From DATBVX01 sp963724625 (lineage in GTDB: Bacteria; Pseudomonadota; Gammaproteobacteria; Steroidobacterales; Steroidobacteraceae), in assembly GCA_963724625.1 (NCBI GenBank), contig CAVRVO010000021.1:1-46573 (forward strand): DNA of 46,573 nt. Direction: 5' to 3'. Both the position numbers and the translations under genes were made by a program. Below, one piece after another: positions 1 through 8,230 of this stretch (positions within the stretch are counted from its first letter, which is position 1; each line of letters opens with the position of its first letter). Below the pieces are notes generated by a model that ran no database searches, was not told the DNA's origin, and saw only the letters and a list, made by a program, of their open reading frames with translations.

Positions 1-75
1 CCCCTGAATATCCCGGCGCGCGTCCGGGCGAAGATGCTGTTGATGTTCTCGAGGCGTTCGGTGGCAACCTCCGGT

Positions 76-939
76 TCAAAACCGCTCCTGAACGTATCTG
101 AGCGGATGCTCCGGCTCGCGATAGCCGCCGCGCTTCGCTTGGTTCGGCAGCTTGATCTTCTCCCGCTTCGTGCGCTCGTAGGGGATCTTGCTTAGCAGGT
201 GCCGGATGATGTTCAGCTGTGCGCGTCTCTTGTCGTCCGACCGCGCCACATACCAGGGCGCGTAGTCGAGATCGGTGGCCGCGAACATCTCATCGCGGGC
301 GCGCGAATAGTCGTACCAGCGGTTGTACGACTTCAGGTCCATCGGCGAGAGCTTCCAGGTCTTGCGCGGATCGTCGATGCGCTCCTGCAGGCGCCGAGTC
401 TGCTCTTCGGGGCTCACCTCGAGCCAGTACTTGAGCAGCAGGACGCCAGATTCGACCACCGCCTTTTCCACGAGCGGCACGGCCATGAGGAACTCCTTCG
501 CTTCCGCCTCCGTGCACAGGCCCATCACCCGCTCGACTCCCGCGCGGTTGTACCAGCTGCGATCGAAGATCACGACCTCGCCGGCTGCCGGCAGGTGTCG
601 GATGTAGCGCTGCGCGTACATCTGGCTCCTCTCACGCTCCGTGGGAGTCGGCAGCGCCACCACACGGAATACGCGCGGGCTCACCCGCTCGGTCAGCGCC
701 TTGATCACGCCGCCCTTGCCCGCGCCATCGCGACCCTCGAACACAACGCAGATCTTGGCGCCCGTGCGCTGCACCCAACCCTGAACCTGCACGAGCTTCG
801 CGTGCAGGCGCTCGAGCTCTCTCTCGTATTCCTTGCGGCCGAGTTTAGCGGCGCGTGGGTCATCGGCGCGCGGGCCGCGTCGCTTCTTGCCGGCTTCGGG
901 CGATGCCTTAGCTCTGCTCCTGTGGCCTTTGTCGGTCAT
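76..939 (-). CDS. ppk2: Polyphosphate kinase 2 (PPK2)
   Basis: The 287-residue protein is a one-domain PPK2, which transfers phosphate between polyphosphate and nucleotides in the cytoplasm. The Walker A motif EGRDGAGKGG lies at about residues 68-77 and the lid/Walker B stretch DRSWYNRAGVE at about 126-136, both diagnostic of the family. A basic, Arg/Lys-rich N-terminal 35 residues precede the fold. I place the start at 939 because this ATG overlaps the stop of the upstream aldolase remnant (ATGA), which suggests translational coupling; an in-frame ATG at 993 would add residues unlike the family. It is the last gene of a three-gene minus-strand operon. Direction of reaction and nucleotide preference (ADP or GDP) cannot be read from the sequence. 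Confidence 0.95.
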   Translation of the reverse strand: MTDKGHRSRAKASPEAGKKRRGPRADDPRAAKLGRKEYERELERLHAKLVQVQGWVQRTGAKICVVFEGRDGAGKGGVIKALTERVSPRVFRVVALPTPTERERSQMYAQRYIRHLPAAGEVVIFDRSWYNRAGVERVMGLCTEAEAKEFLMAVPLVEKAVVESGVLLLKYWLEVSPEEQTRRLQERIDDPRKTWKLSPMDLKSYNRWYDYSRARDEMFAATDLDYAPWYVARSDDKRRAQLNIIRHLLSKIPYERTKREKIKLPNQAKRGGYREPEHPLRYVQERF

Positions 940-1160
940 GGTTTGGCCCCTGATCCCATGGCTCCGCCGTAGGTGTTGATGATGTGCAGCCACTCCTGCG
1001 GGACTGAGCTCGACCGGTGCGCGATCACCGGGCGGTCGGTTGCATCGGCGGCTTCCACGATCGAGCGCACCTGCTCCAGGTTGTTGACGTTGAAAGCGGG
1101 CACGCCGTACCCGTGCTCGGCAGCATGGTCGAGGAGTGGGCGAAGTGTGATGAGGGCCAT
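936..1160 (-). pseudogene. fba: Class II fructose-bisphosphate aldolase remnant with internal deletion
   Basis: This 74-codon frame begins like an intact class II aldolase (MALITLRPLLDHAAEHGYG, then PAFNVNNLEQ) for about 46 residues. It then jumps to a segment (SSSVPQEWL...YGG) that in full-length aldolases of about 350 residues lies some 180 residues further on. The join falls near 1015-1030. The zinc ligands and catalytic Asp of the central barrel are therefore missing, so it cannot be an aldolase. The frame after the deletion runs into TGA that overlaps the ppk2 start. A good ribosome site (AGGAG, 8 bases before the ATG) is kept, so it may still be translated and feed ribosomes to ppk2. 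The family resemblance was recognised by eye. Confidence 0.8.
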
Positions 1161-1176
1161 TTTTCCGTCTCCTGGA

Positions 1177-1623
1177 CTACAGATGCCCGCGCAGCTTTGC
1201 CAGCTCGGCGCGGCAGGCTTCTCCGAACGCCCTCAGTGGATCGGCACCCTCCGAACGCGCGATCCGCCGCACGTCCTCCACGGTCAAGGGCTCGGAGAAA
1301 TACTGCTCCGTGATCCGGGCCATCAGGTGCTCCGCCTCGATGAGAACCGGCTTGGACGCGGTGAGCCGAATGCGGTTAATCAACGCGTAAACCAGGAGCA
1401 TCGGCTCGGGGGTCTCCAGGTGATGCGCGAACGCGTCCAAGAGGCGCTTCGCGCATGCGTCGATGAATTCGTTGTACATCGCCTCGCGTTTCTGCATCTC
1501 CTCGCGAATGAGCTCGCGCCTGCTGACCGACCTCTGCGTGACCAAGGCGGTCGCAAACGTTACCGAGCCGCCGACGAGCGAGCCGAGCACGCCGGATAAG
1601 GCACTTACCCACGTCATATCCAT
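1177..1623 (-). CDS. Hypothetical membrane-anchored protein
   Basis: I do not recognise a named family. The 148-residue protein opens with MDMTWVSALSGVLGSLVGGS, a glycine-rich hydrophobic helix of about 25 residues that probably anchors it in the inner membrane. A long charged, helical cytoplasmic part follows, with RREL and KREAMYNEFIDAC stretches. Proteins of this layout (short N-terminal anchor plus helical tail) are common unknowns in proteobacteria. I start it at 1623 rather than the ATG at 1665 because the extra residues are low-complexity. It lies 16 bases upstream of the aldolase remnant on the same strand and is probably the first gene of that operon. Confidence 0.65.
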   Translation of the reverse strand: MDMTWVSALSGVLGSLVGGSVTFATALVTQRSVSRRELIREEMQKREAMYNEFIDACAKRLLDAFAHHLETPEPMLLVYALINRIRLTASKPVLIEAEHLMARITEQYFSEPLTVEDVRRIARSEGADPLRAFGEACRAELAKLRGHL

Positions 1624-1920
1624 GCAAGACAGCGTAGCGGCGGCCGCTCCGCGCGTCGTAAGCAAAACGTCTAAGTTCGGTCTGAAGTGGAAATTCGGTC
1701 ATCGCCCGGTGACGGCGTTCAAGGCGCCGAGAGCGGACTGGCTCTGCCCGGATTGAGACGAAACCTCGACGTTTCGCTTACCAAACAGCGAACGGACGGC
1801 GTTACGCTCCTCGACAGATTTCACCGCGGAGGCCGCTATGACACTCAAACCCGAATGCAGGTACCCGAGTCGGCGGACGTGCGTGCTGAAGCGCCGATAC
1901 CGCCATCTCCGGAGCTGGCC

Positions 1921-2211
1921 ATGCCGAACCTATCCATGAAGGAACTGGGCACCATGCAGGTGTTGCTCGAACGCCTGAACGCGCAGATCCTGCCGAGTGC
2001 GCTCGACCTCAAAGCCAAGGTCGACCGCGGCGAGTGCCTGGACGACCAAGATCTGGCGTTGCTCGAGGCGCTGCTCGAAGACGCGATCCAAAACACCCGG
2101 CTCGCGAAGGATCACCCCGAGTTGCACTTGCTCTGCGGCCGGATCGCGCGTCTCTACAGCGAGATCACATGCAAGGCTCAGGAAATCCAAGAGAAGGAAA
2201 GAAAGGCCTGA
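1921..2211 (+). CDS. Hypothetical helical protein, 96 residues
   Basis: This is a small, acidic, leucine-rich, all-helical soluble protein with no cysteine cluster, signal peptide or membrane segment. Features include MKELGTMQVLLERLNAQ near the start and EITCKAQEIQEKERKA at the end; heptad-like leucine spacing suggests a coiled coil. I choose the ATG at 1921 because GGAG sits 6 bases upstream (ctccggagctggcc-ATG). An earlier in-frame ATG at 1855 lacks such a site. It stands alone, divergent from the upstream membrane protein and convergent with the ornithine decarboxylase. No function can be assigned. Confidence 0.6.
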   Translation: MPNLSMKELGTMQVLLERLNAQILPSALDLKAKVDRGECLDDQDLALLEALLEDAIQNTRLAKDHPELHLLCGRIARLYSEITCKAQEIQEKERKA

Positions 2212-2307
2212 CGCGATTGATGCAGCGGTTCTTGTTCATACCTGGGACGCGCATTCTCCGGCGCGTTCGGGAGGGGCCGATGCACCTGCGGCTGGCCACG
2301 CTTCCGC

Positions 2308-4671
2308 TCACTCCCGCACCACGTACGTATAGAACCGAATGCGGCCCCCCTCGCGTTCCTGATAGACCCCCTGCACTTCGTAGTTGAAGCCGGGGTACCG
2401 GTTAAACGACTCCTGGAATGCGAGGAAATAATCCAGCATCGGCTGAGCGCGCTCGTCCCAGCGCTCGCCAGGCAAGACGACGCCGATGCCCGGCGGGTAG
2501 ATGAGCGCAAGGGTCGCGGAGATCCGGCCACGGATTTTGTCGAGCGGCACGTAGTCGACGTCGTTCGCGACGAGCGCCTCGTAGGCGCGCTTGGGCGCCA
2601 TTGCGAGCTCGGGAAAGCTCGTCGCGCGGAAGCAGAGCCGTTGGAGTTCCTTGATGTTCCTGTCGCGGTAGAAGCCGTGCATCTCGGTGCAGACTCGGCG
2701 CAGTGAATAGTCGGCGTAGCGATCGCTGTGAGCCGCATACACGGTCGGCAGCGCGTCGGCCATCGGCGCGTCGCGGTCCCAGAGACTCTTGAAGTTGACG
2801 AGCTTCGCGATCAGCGTGTTGAGCTTGCTTTCGTCCTCCGCGGGCGTCATCAGGAAGAGGATGCTGTTGAGATCGCACTTCTCCGGCACGATGCCTTCCT
2901 CCCGCAGGTAGTTCGCGACCACGGTCGCGGGGACACCGAACGACAGGTACTCGCCGGTCCGGCGATCGATGCCGGGCGTCAACAGCGTGAGCTTGTTGGG
3001 ATCCACCATCGCGTAGCCCTCCGCGTAGCCCGCGTAGCCGTGCCATCGGCTCTGTGGGTCGAAGGCCCAGCACTGCTGCTCGCGCTTGATCACGCTGGTG
3101 GGTAGGTCCTCCCATCGGACGTCGGTCGCATCCTTCGCGGTCGTCGAGTTTCTGATCGTGACGAGGTCCGGCACGAACGGGTCGAAGAACCACTGCTCTT
3201 CCGCACTCTTGCCTGTTCGAGCGTAGAAATGGCAGAACTCGCGCAATTTCTTGCGTGCTTCGATTGCGAGCTCGATGCAGCGATCCCACAGCATTTCGCC
3301 GGCTCTTCCGGCGTGCACCTTCGCGTTGACATCGAGCGACGCGAAGAGCGGATAGAAGGGCGAGGTCGACGCGTTCATCAGGAAGGACTCATTGAAGCGC
3401 TTGTGCTCGACGTAGCGCTTCTGCCCGCGAATGTGCTCGTCGCGCTTGTGCACCTGCGATGCCTGGCTGAAGCCCGCGCCTTGCTTGTGCACCGACTGCG
3501 TCGAGAAGAGCCCCGCAGTATTCGGTCCGAGATCCTTCAGCCGCATCGGGCTGTGATCGTGAAACAGCGGATGAAATGCGTTGTAACCGATCCACGCCTC
3601 GTCCCACAGCACGTAGTCGCAGAGGTGACCGATCTTCTCCATCACCTTGCGGACGTTGTAGATCGTTCCGTCGTAGGTCGCGAGCTGGATGCACGCGAGG
3701 CGAAACGGCCGCTCGGCATTCGCACGCGACTTGTCGGTCACGAGCGGATTGGCGCGGATCTGTTTACGCAGGTACGCCTCGTCCCACGCTTCCCAGTCGA
3801 CTGCGCCAATCATGCCGAACGCATTGCGTGCGGTCGGCAGGAAGATCGGAATCGCACCCGCCATCACGAGCGCGCCCTGGTGCAACGACTTGTGGTTGTT
3901 TCGATCGAACAGCACGAGATCGCCGGGCTTGAGCACGGCGCCGGTGACGACCTTGTTCGACGTGCTCGTGCCGTTTAGAACGAAGTACGTCCGATCAGCA
4001 CCGAACACCTGCGCGGCATGTTTCTGCGCGTCGGCGGCCGGTCCTTCGTGGATCAAGAGATCGCCGAGCTTGACGTCGGCGTTGCAGAGATCGTTGCGGA
4101 AGATGCCCTCGCCGAAATGCTTGAAGAACAGCTGGCCCGCGGGAGATTTGCGGTAGAACTGCCCGCCCTGGTGCCCGGGGCAATCGAAAGCGATGTTCGC
4201 CTCAACGTCGTAGGCCATCAGCCCGCCGAAGAACGGGGGCAGCAGTGAGAGGCCATAGCGCACGACGCTGGCGATGACCTGCTTCGCGTAGAACGTGGGG
4301 GTCTGTTGACCGAGATAGATGTACCCGGCGACCTCGCCAAGTCCGGTCAGGACGGCCAGGTCGGCGATGCGATGCGAATCGGCCAGGGCCCAGAGCGGCG
4401 TCTCGAAGCCGGCTTCCCGAACGGTCTCGGCGAGCCGCCGTGCGTTCTCCAGGCGCTCCCCGTCGACGAGCGCAATGTACGCGCCTACCGACGCGTCTTC
4501 GGAGACATCGCGATCGAACGAATCGGTGACTTCCACCGCGTAGCGCTCGGCGGCGAACTGCTCGAGCAGCTCCTTCGTCTGCATATCGTTGGGATCGACG
4601 ATCGCGACGATCTTCATCAGCTTGTGGAACGGAATCGGGATCGTCGGCGCCTTGAACGGCTGAAATGTCAT
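2308..4671 (-). CDS. speF: Ornithine decarboxylase, SpeF/SpeC type
   Basis: The 787-residue PLP enzyme belongs to the large prokaryotic Orn/Lys/Arg decarboxylase family and should turn ornithine into putrescine and CO2, consuming a proton. An N-terminal receiver-like wing domain (about residues 20-130) precedes the PLP domain. The PLP-binding lysine is K396 in the motif TQSVHKQ; SVHKQ followed by GFSQASQVHKRD marks the ornithine branch, whereas AdiA and LdcC have STHK. FVLNGTSTSNK near residues 230-240 is also typical of ornithine enzymes. The start at 4671 has GGAG 9 bases upstream. It is the last gene of an operon with an arginine decarboxylase and a PotE antiporter, so it may serve acid resistance or putrescine supply. 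Specificity for ornithine rests on family resemblance. Confidence 0.9.
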   Translation of the reverse strand: MTFQPFKAPTIPIPFHKLMKIVAIVDPNDMQTKELLEQFAAERYAVEVTDSFDRDVSEDASVGAYIALVDGERLENARRLAETVREAGFETPLWALADSHRIADLAVLTGLGEVAGYIYLGQQTPTFYAKQVIASVVRYGLSLLPPFFGGLMAYDVEANIAFDCPGHQGGQFYRKSPAGQLFFKHFGEGIFRNDLCNADVKLGDLLIHEGPAADAQKHAAQVFGADRTYFVLNGTSTSNKVVTGAVLKPGDLVLFDRNNHKSLHQGALVMAGAIPIFLPTARNAFGMIGAVDWEAWDEAYLRKQIRANPLVTDKSRANAERPFRLACIQLATYDGTIYNVRKVMEKIGHLCDYVLWDEAWIGYNAFHPLFHDHSPMRLKDLGPNTAGLFSTQSVHKQGAGFSQASQVHKRDEHIRGQKRYVEHKRFNESFLMNASTSPFYPLFASLDVNAKVHAGRAGEMLWDRCIELAIEARKKLREFCHFYARTGKSAEEQWFFDPFVPDLVTIRNSTTAKDATDVRWEDLPTSVIKREQQCWAFDPQSRWHGYAGYAEGYAMVDPNKLTLLTPGIDRRTGEYLSFGVPATVVANYLREEGIVPEKCDLNSILFLMTPAEDESKLNTLIAKLVNFKSLWDRDAPMADALPTVYAAHSDRYADYSLRRVCTEMHGFYRDRNIKELQRLCFRATSFPELAMAPKRAYEALVANDVDYVPLDKIRGRISATLALIYPPGIGVVLPGERWDERAQPMLDYFLAFQESFNRYPGFNYEVQGVYQEREGGRIRFYTYVVRE

Positions 4672-4783
4672 CTTCGGTATCTCCGTTTACACGCGGTTCT
4701 CGCCCACGGGTTCCTGATTCGGCGTGAGGTTCTCGTCGACGCGGGTGAGTGCGCATCACCCGATTGGGATGTTCTGTCCTCCG

Positions 4784-7081
4784 TCATGCCTTCAGGCAGC
4801 GCGTCATGTAGATCGCGTTGCCGTCGCGATCGCGCTCCACTTCGATGCCGTGGGTTTCGTGCTCGAAGCCGGGGAAGCGGCTGTCGAAATCCTGCAGTGC
4901 GAGCAGGTAATCGACGACGGCACGCTTCTTCGCCGTGACTCTCTCGCCCGGCATCATGATCGGAATGCCCGGAGGGTAAGGCACGAGCTGCACTGCGACG
5001 ATGCGCTCGAGCAACGCGCTGACCGGGATCTTCTCGACGTTGCGCTTGACCAGCTGGCTGTAGGTGGCGTGCGGGCTCAGCACGGCGTCCGGCAGCAGCG
5101 TGAAGGCCTCGTCCATGCACTCGAGAACGCGCGTAGTCCTCATCGCGGCGTGCATCGCTGCGGCCAGATCCTTCAATCCCATGTCGCGGTACGCGTCCGG
5201 ATGTGCATCGACCAGCGCCGGTAGCACTTGCACGAGCGGTGTGTTGGCATCGTAGGCGCGTTTGAACTCCATCAAGCCCGCAACCAGCGAGCCCCACTTG
5301 CCCTTCGTGATGCCGATTGAAAACAGCACCAGAATCGAATACGGCTCGGTCTTCTCGACGACGATGCCGCGGCTGCCGAGGAACGACGAAACGAGCGGTG
5401 CCGGGATGCCGCTCTGCTCGATCTTGCCGTCGCGACTGAGTCCGGGTGTCAGCACCGTCACCTTGATCGGGTCGAGCATGCAGTAGTCTTCGCCCAAGTC
5501 CCCGAAGCCGTGCCATTCGGCGTTTGGCTTCAGCACCCAGGCAGCGCTTGATCTGCGTAACAGATCCGGATCGGCGTCGACGAACGACGTGCCATCGACT
5601 TGATCCGGTTGCCATACACCGAACCACCAGTCCCGCGCGCCGCGGTCAACGATTTCTCGGTGCAGCTGTGCCATTGCTTGCCGGAACGCGACGGCCTCGA
5701 CGAGGCATTCGTCGGTCAGGTAGTCGCCGGCGTCCGCCATCATCTTCGCGGAGACGTCGGTCGACGCGATGATGCTGTACTGCGGCGAGGTCGACGTATG
5801 CATCATGAAGGCTTCGTTGAAGAGCGCAGGATCGACCGGCACCTTGCCGTTGCGGATGTGGATCATCGAAGCCTGCGAGAGCGCCGCGAGCAGCTTGTGC
5901 GTGGAATGCGTGACGGTCACGGTCGCATCGTCCTTGCGGCGGTCGCCGCGATGCATGCCGTAGCGGCCTTCGTACAGCCGATTGAAGCGCGCGTACGCGA
6001 ACCAGGCCTCGTCGTAATGAATGCGATCGACCGTCTGGCTGAGCGCGGCGGTCGTCGCGCGGACGTCGTAGCAGAGCCCGTCGTACGTCGAGTTCGTCAA
6101 CGCCGCCATGGCCGGTGGTCGCGATCTGTCGGCCACGAGCGCGCTGTCGGCGAGCTTCTGCTCGACGCTGTGCCGGCTCATTTCCGATTGCGGCACCGGG
6201 CCGATCAGGCCGCGGGCATTGCGCCGCGGCATCAGGTACACCGGAATCGCACCGGACAGATTGAGCGCATAGTTGAGCGACTTGTGGCAGTTGCGGTCGA
6301 CGAGCACGACGTCGCCATCGGTCACGGCGGACTGCAGGATGATTTCGTTGCTAGCCGAGCTGCCGTTGATGGAAAAGTACGTGAGATCCGCGCCGAACAC
6401 GCGCGCGGCGTGTTCCTCGGCCGCCCGGCACGGGCCGCTGTGATCGTTCAACGAACCGAGTGCGCCGACCGAGATCGAGAGATCCGAGCGCAGCATCTGT
6501 TCGCCGTAGAACTTGAGAAACGTCCGCCCGACTGCGGACTTCATGAACGCGGTGCCACCGGTGTGCCCGGGCGTATGCCACGAGTATTCGTGAGTTCCGG
6601 CGAAGTTCACGAGCGCGCCGAAAAACGGCGGGAGAATGCTGTCGAGATACCGCCGAGCGGCCGCTTCGATTCGACCGGCGATGAAATCCGGACTGTCTTC
6701 GGGCAACCAGATGAAACCGTCCATGTTCTCGACGTACGCGAGCGGCACGCGGCTGCGATCCTCGCGCGTCATCGCGAGCAGAATCGGCAGGCCCGACGTG
6801 CGACGGCGGATCAGATCGATCACGCGCAAGCCCAGCGCGAGGTCCTTGGTACAGAGTCCCCATGACAGCACCACGCAACTGAAACCCGCATCGGAAGCCA
6901 CCGCCGTTTCAGCATCGAACAGTGAGCTCGCCCGCACGGCGTGCAGATCTTTCGTCAGCAGGCGTTCCTCGATCTCGTGGGCGCTGCGCGCCTCGGCGCG
7001 GTCGGCCACGACTTCGGCGACGACCAGGACCGGGAAGGTCCGCGCGATATCGTGCGGCAGAGCGGTGTTGGTGAGGCCCAT
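4784..7081 (-). CDS. adiA: Arginine decarboxylase, AdiA type
   Basis: At 765 residues this is close to E. coli AdiA (755). It should convert arginine to agmatine in the cytoplasm using PLP, consuming a proton. The wing domain occupies roughly residues 15-140. The PLP lysine is K396 in THSTHKLLAALSQAS, the AdiA/LdcC signature. WHGFGDL, MLDPIKV and LFSIGITKGKWG follow AdiA closely. The start at 7081 is chosen because GAGGA precedes the ATG by 7 bases; the open frame reaches 7852 but that part lies inside the upstream binding-protein gene. Lysine decarboxylases share the same motif, so lysine as substrate cannot be excluded. It sits 112 bases upstream of the ornithine decarboxylase. Confidence 0.88.
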   Translation of the reverse strand: MGLTNTALPHDIARTFPVLVVAEVVADRAEARSAHEIEERLLTKDLHAVRASSLFDAETAVASDAGFSCVVLSWGLCTKDLALGLRVIDLIRRRTSGLPILLAMTREDRSRVPLAYVENMDGFIWLPEDSPDFIAGRIEAAARRYLDSILPPFFGALVNFAGTHEYSWHTPGHTGGTAFMKSAVGRTFLKFYGEQMLRSDLSISVGALGSLNDHSGPCRAAEEHAARVFGADLTYFSINGSSASNEIILQSAVTDGDVVLVDRNCHKSLNYALNLSGAIPVYLMPRRNARGLIGPVPQSEMSRHSVEQKLADSALVADRSRPPAMAALTNSTYDGLCYDVRATTAALSQTVDRIHYDEAWFAYARFNRLYEGRYGMHRGDRRKDDATVTVTHSTHKLLAALSQASMIHIRNGKVPVDPALFNEAFMMHTSTSPQYSIIASTDVSAKMMADAGDYLTDECLVEAVAFRQAMAQLHREIVDRGARDWWFGVWQPDQVDGTSFVDADPDLLRRSSAAWVLKPNAEWHGFGDLGEDYCMLDPIKVTVLTPGLSRDGKIEQSGIPAPLVSSFLGSRGIVVEKTEPYSILVLFSIGITKGKWGSLVAGLMEFKRAYDANTPLVQVLPALVDAHPDAYRDMGLKDLAAAMHAAMRTTRVLECMDEAFTLLPDAVLSPHATYSQLVKRNVEKIPVSALLERIVAVQLVPYPPGIPIMMPGERVTAKKRAVVDYLLALQDFDSRFPGFEHETHGIEVERDRDGNAIYMTRCLKA

Positions 7082-7176
7082 GAACCGATCCTCAACGGGT
7101 GTGCGGTGAACGTCGCGCGCCGCGGAGTAACACGTGATCATTCGCCCCGTGTGATTCGGAACCGCGCAAGCATCGT

Positions 7177-8211
7177 TTACTGGGGCTCGCGGATCGGCAC
7201 TTCGGCCGGTACGCCGACGTTCCTGAAGAAAGCGACCGTATCCGTATCCGGTACGCCGAAGTTGTCCGTGTACAGCGCGCCGAACGCGGGGTCGGCGTAG
7301 ACCTCGGAGAGCGCGCGATCGACCGCCAGCCGGAAGTCGTCGTCGTTGCGGGGTGTCGCGAGCGCGAGTAAGGCGAACGTGAAGCGCCGCGTCAGCACGC
7401 GCAGGTCTCTCTCGGCCGGGTTGTGTCGCACCGCCTGAAGGAGCTTTTCGCGGTCGCCGAACAGCACGTCCGACTGGCGCCCGAGCACGGCGGCGATGCC
7501 GGCATCGTAGTCGGCCACCGGCCCGACGTTCGCCGTGAGACGCAGCTGCGCGATGTGCTCCGTGAGCGCTTCCATCGTGGCGGAGCCGACGAGCGCCGAG
7601 TACGTCCGATGCGCGAGCGTCGGCGGCGGCGTACCGCGCCAAAGCGGCGCATACGGCTTCGGTCGCTCCTCGAGTGCATCCTGCAACGAAGTATCGGCAT
7701 CGGCGCGGACGAGCGCCGAGACACCGCCGGGGAAAATCGGTATCGAGAACGACGCACGCGCCCGATTCGCCAGGGTGATCTCGTCGGCGCCGCAGATAAG
7801 GTCGACGCGACCATCTGCGAGGTCCGTGAAGCCGCTCGAAACCGGTACCCACTTGACGGCGAGCGACGGTCGCGCGAGCGTCCGCTTGAGCGTGTCCGCG
7901 ACGCGATTGCAGAGCGCGACCGAATACCCCTCGGGTTGCCCCGATGCAGCGCGATGCGACATCGGCGCCGCATCAGCGCGATAGCCGAGCGTGATGCGGT
8001 CGGCATTCATGATGCGGTCGAGCGTGGTCGTTGGGCGTGGCGCTTGTGCCATCTTCGGCTGTGCATCGCCGGGAGCCACTGGCGGAGTGTCCGGGGCTGC
8101 GAGCGCCCACGCGACGGACGCGACGGCGGCGATTGCTATCAGCGCGCAGGCGGCCGCGAGCGGGCACGCAAGCGACGTCGAGCGAGGAGCAAATGGTGTG
8201 GTCTTCGCCAT
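7177..8211 (-). CDS. Periplasmic amino-acid-binding protein (SBP family 3)
   Basis: The 344-residue protein has an N-terminal hydrophobic segment (residues about 15-38, LAAACALIAIAAVASVAWAL) that acts as signal peptide or anchor. A family 3 solute-binding fold follows, of the kind that binds polar amino acids. Recognisable stretches are ITLGYRADAAPMSH, GYSVALCNRVAD and GRVDLICGADEITLANR, the last being the conserved turn after which ligand-contacting residues fall. A GGAG ribosome site precedes the ATG at 8211. No ABC permease or ATPase lies beside it, so it may partner with a transporter elsewhere or act as a sensor. Its place between potE and the arginine decarboxylase hints at arginine, ornithine or a polyamine as ligand (inference). 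Confidence 0.8.
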   Translation of the reverse strand: MAKTTPFAPRSTSLACPLAAACALIAIAAVASVAWALAAPDTPPVAPGDAQPKMAQAPRPTTTLDRIMNADRITLGYRADAAPMSHRAASGQPEGYSVALCNRVADTLKRTLARPSLAVKWVPVSSGFTDLADGRVDLICGADEITLANRARASFSIPIFPGGVSALVRADADTSLQDALEERPKPYAPLWRGTPPPTLAHRTYSALVGSATMEALTEHIAQLRLTANVGPVADYDAGIAAVLGRQSDVLFGDREKLLQAVRHNPAERDLRVLTRRFTFALLALATPRNDDDFRLAVDRALSEVYADPAFGALYTDNFGVPDTDTVAFFRNVGVPAEVPIREPQ

Positions 8212-8230
8212 GTTCGATCTCCTTTGCCTT

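Noticed and set aside
1..75. Possible gene end or start left of ppk2
   Set aside because: Both strands are open over these few bases, but no start, stop or family is identifiable.
1838..1936. 32-codon frame with an excellent GGAGG site, beginning MTLKPEC like small DUF1272-type zinc proteins
   Set aside because: The resemblance ends after seven residues, the cysteine pattern is absent and it overlaps the better-supported gene at 1921.
5600..6865. Long plus-strand open frame antisense to the arginine decarboxylase
   Set aside because: The opposite strand holds a clearly conserved decarboxylase; this frame has no family resemblance.
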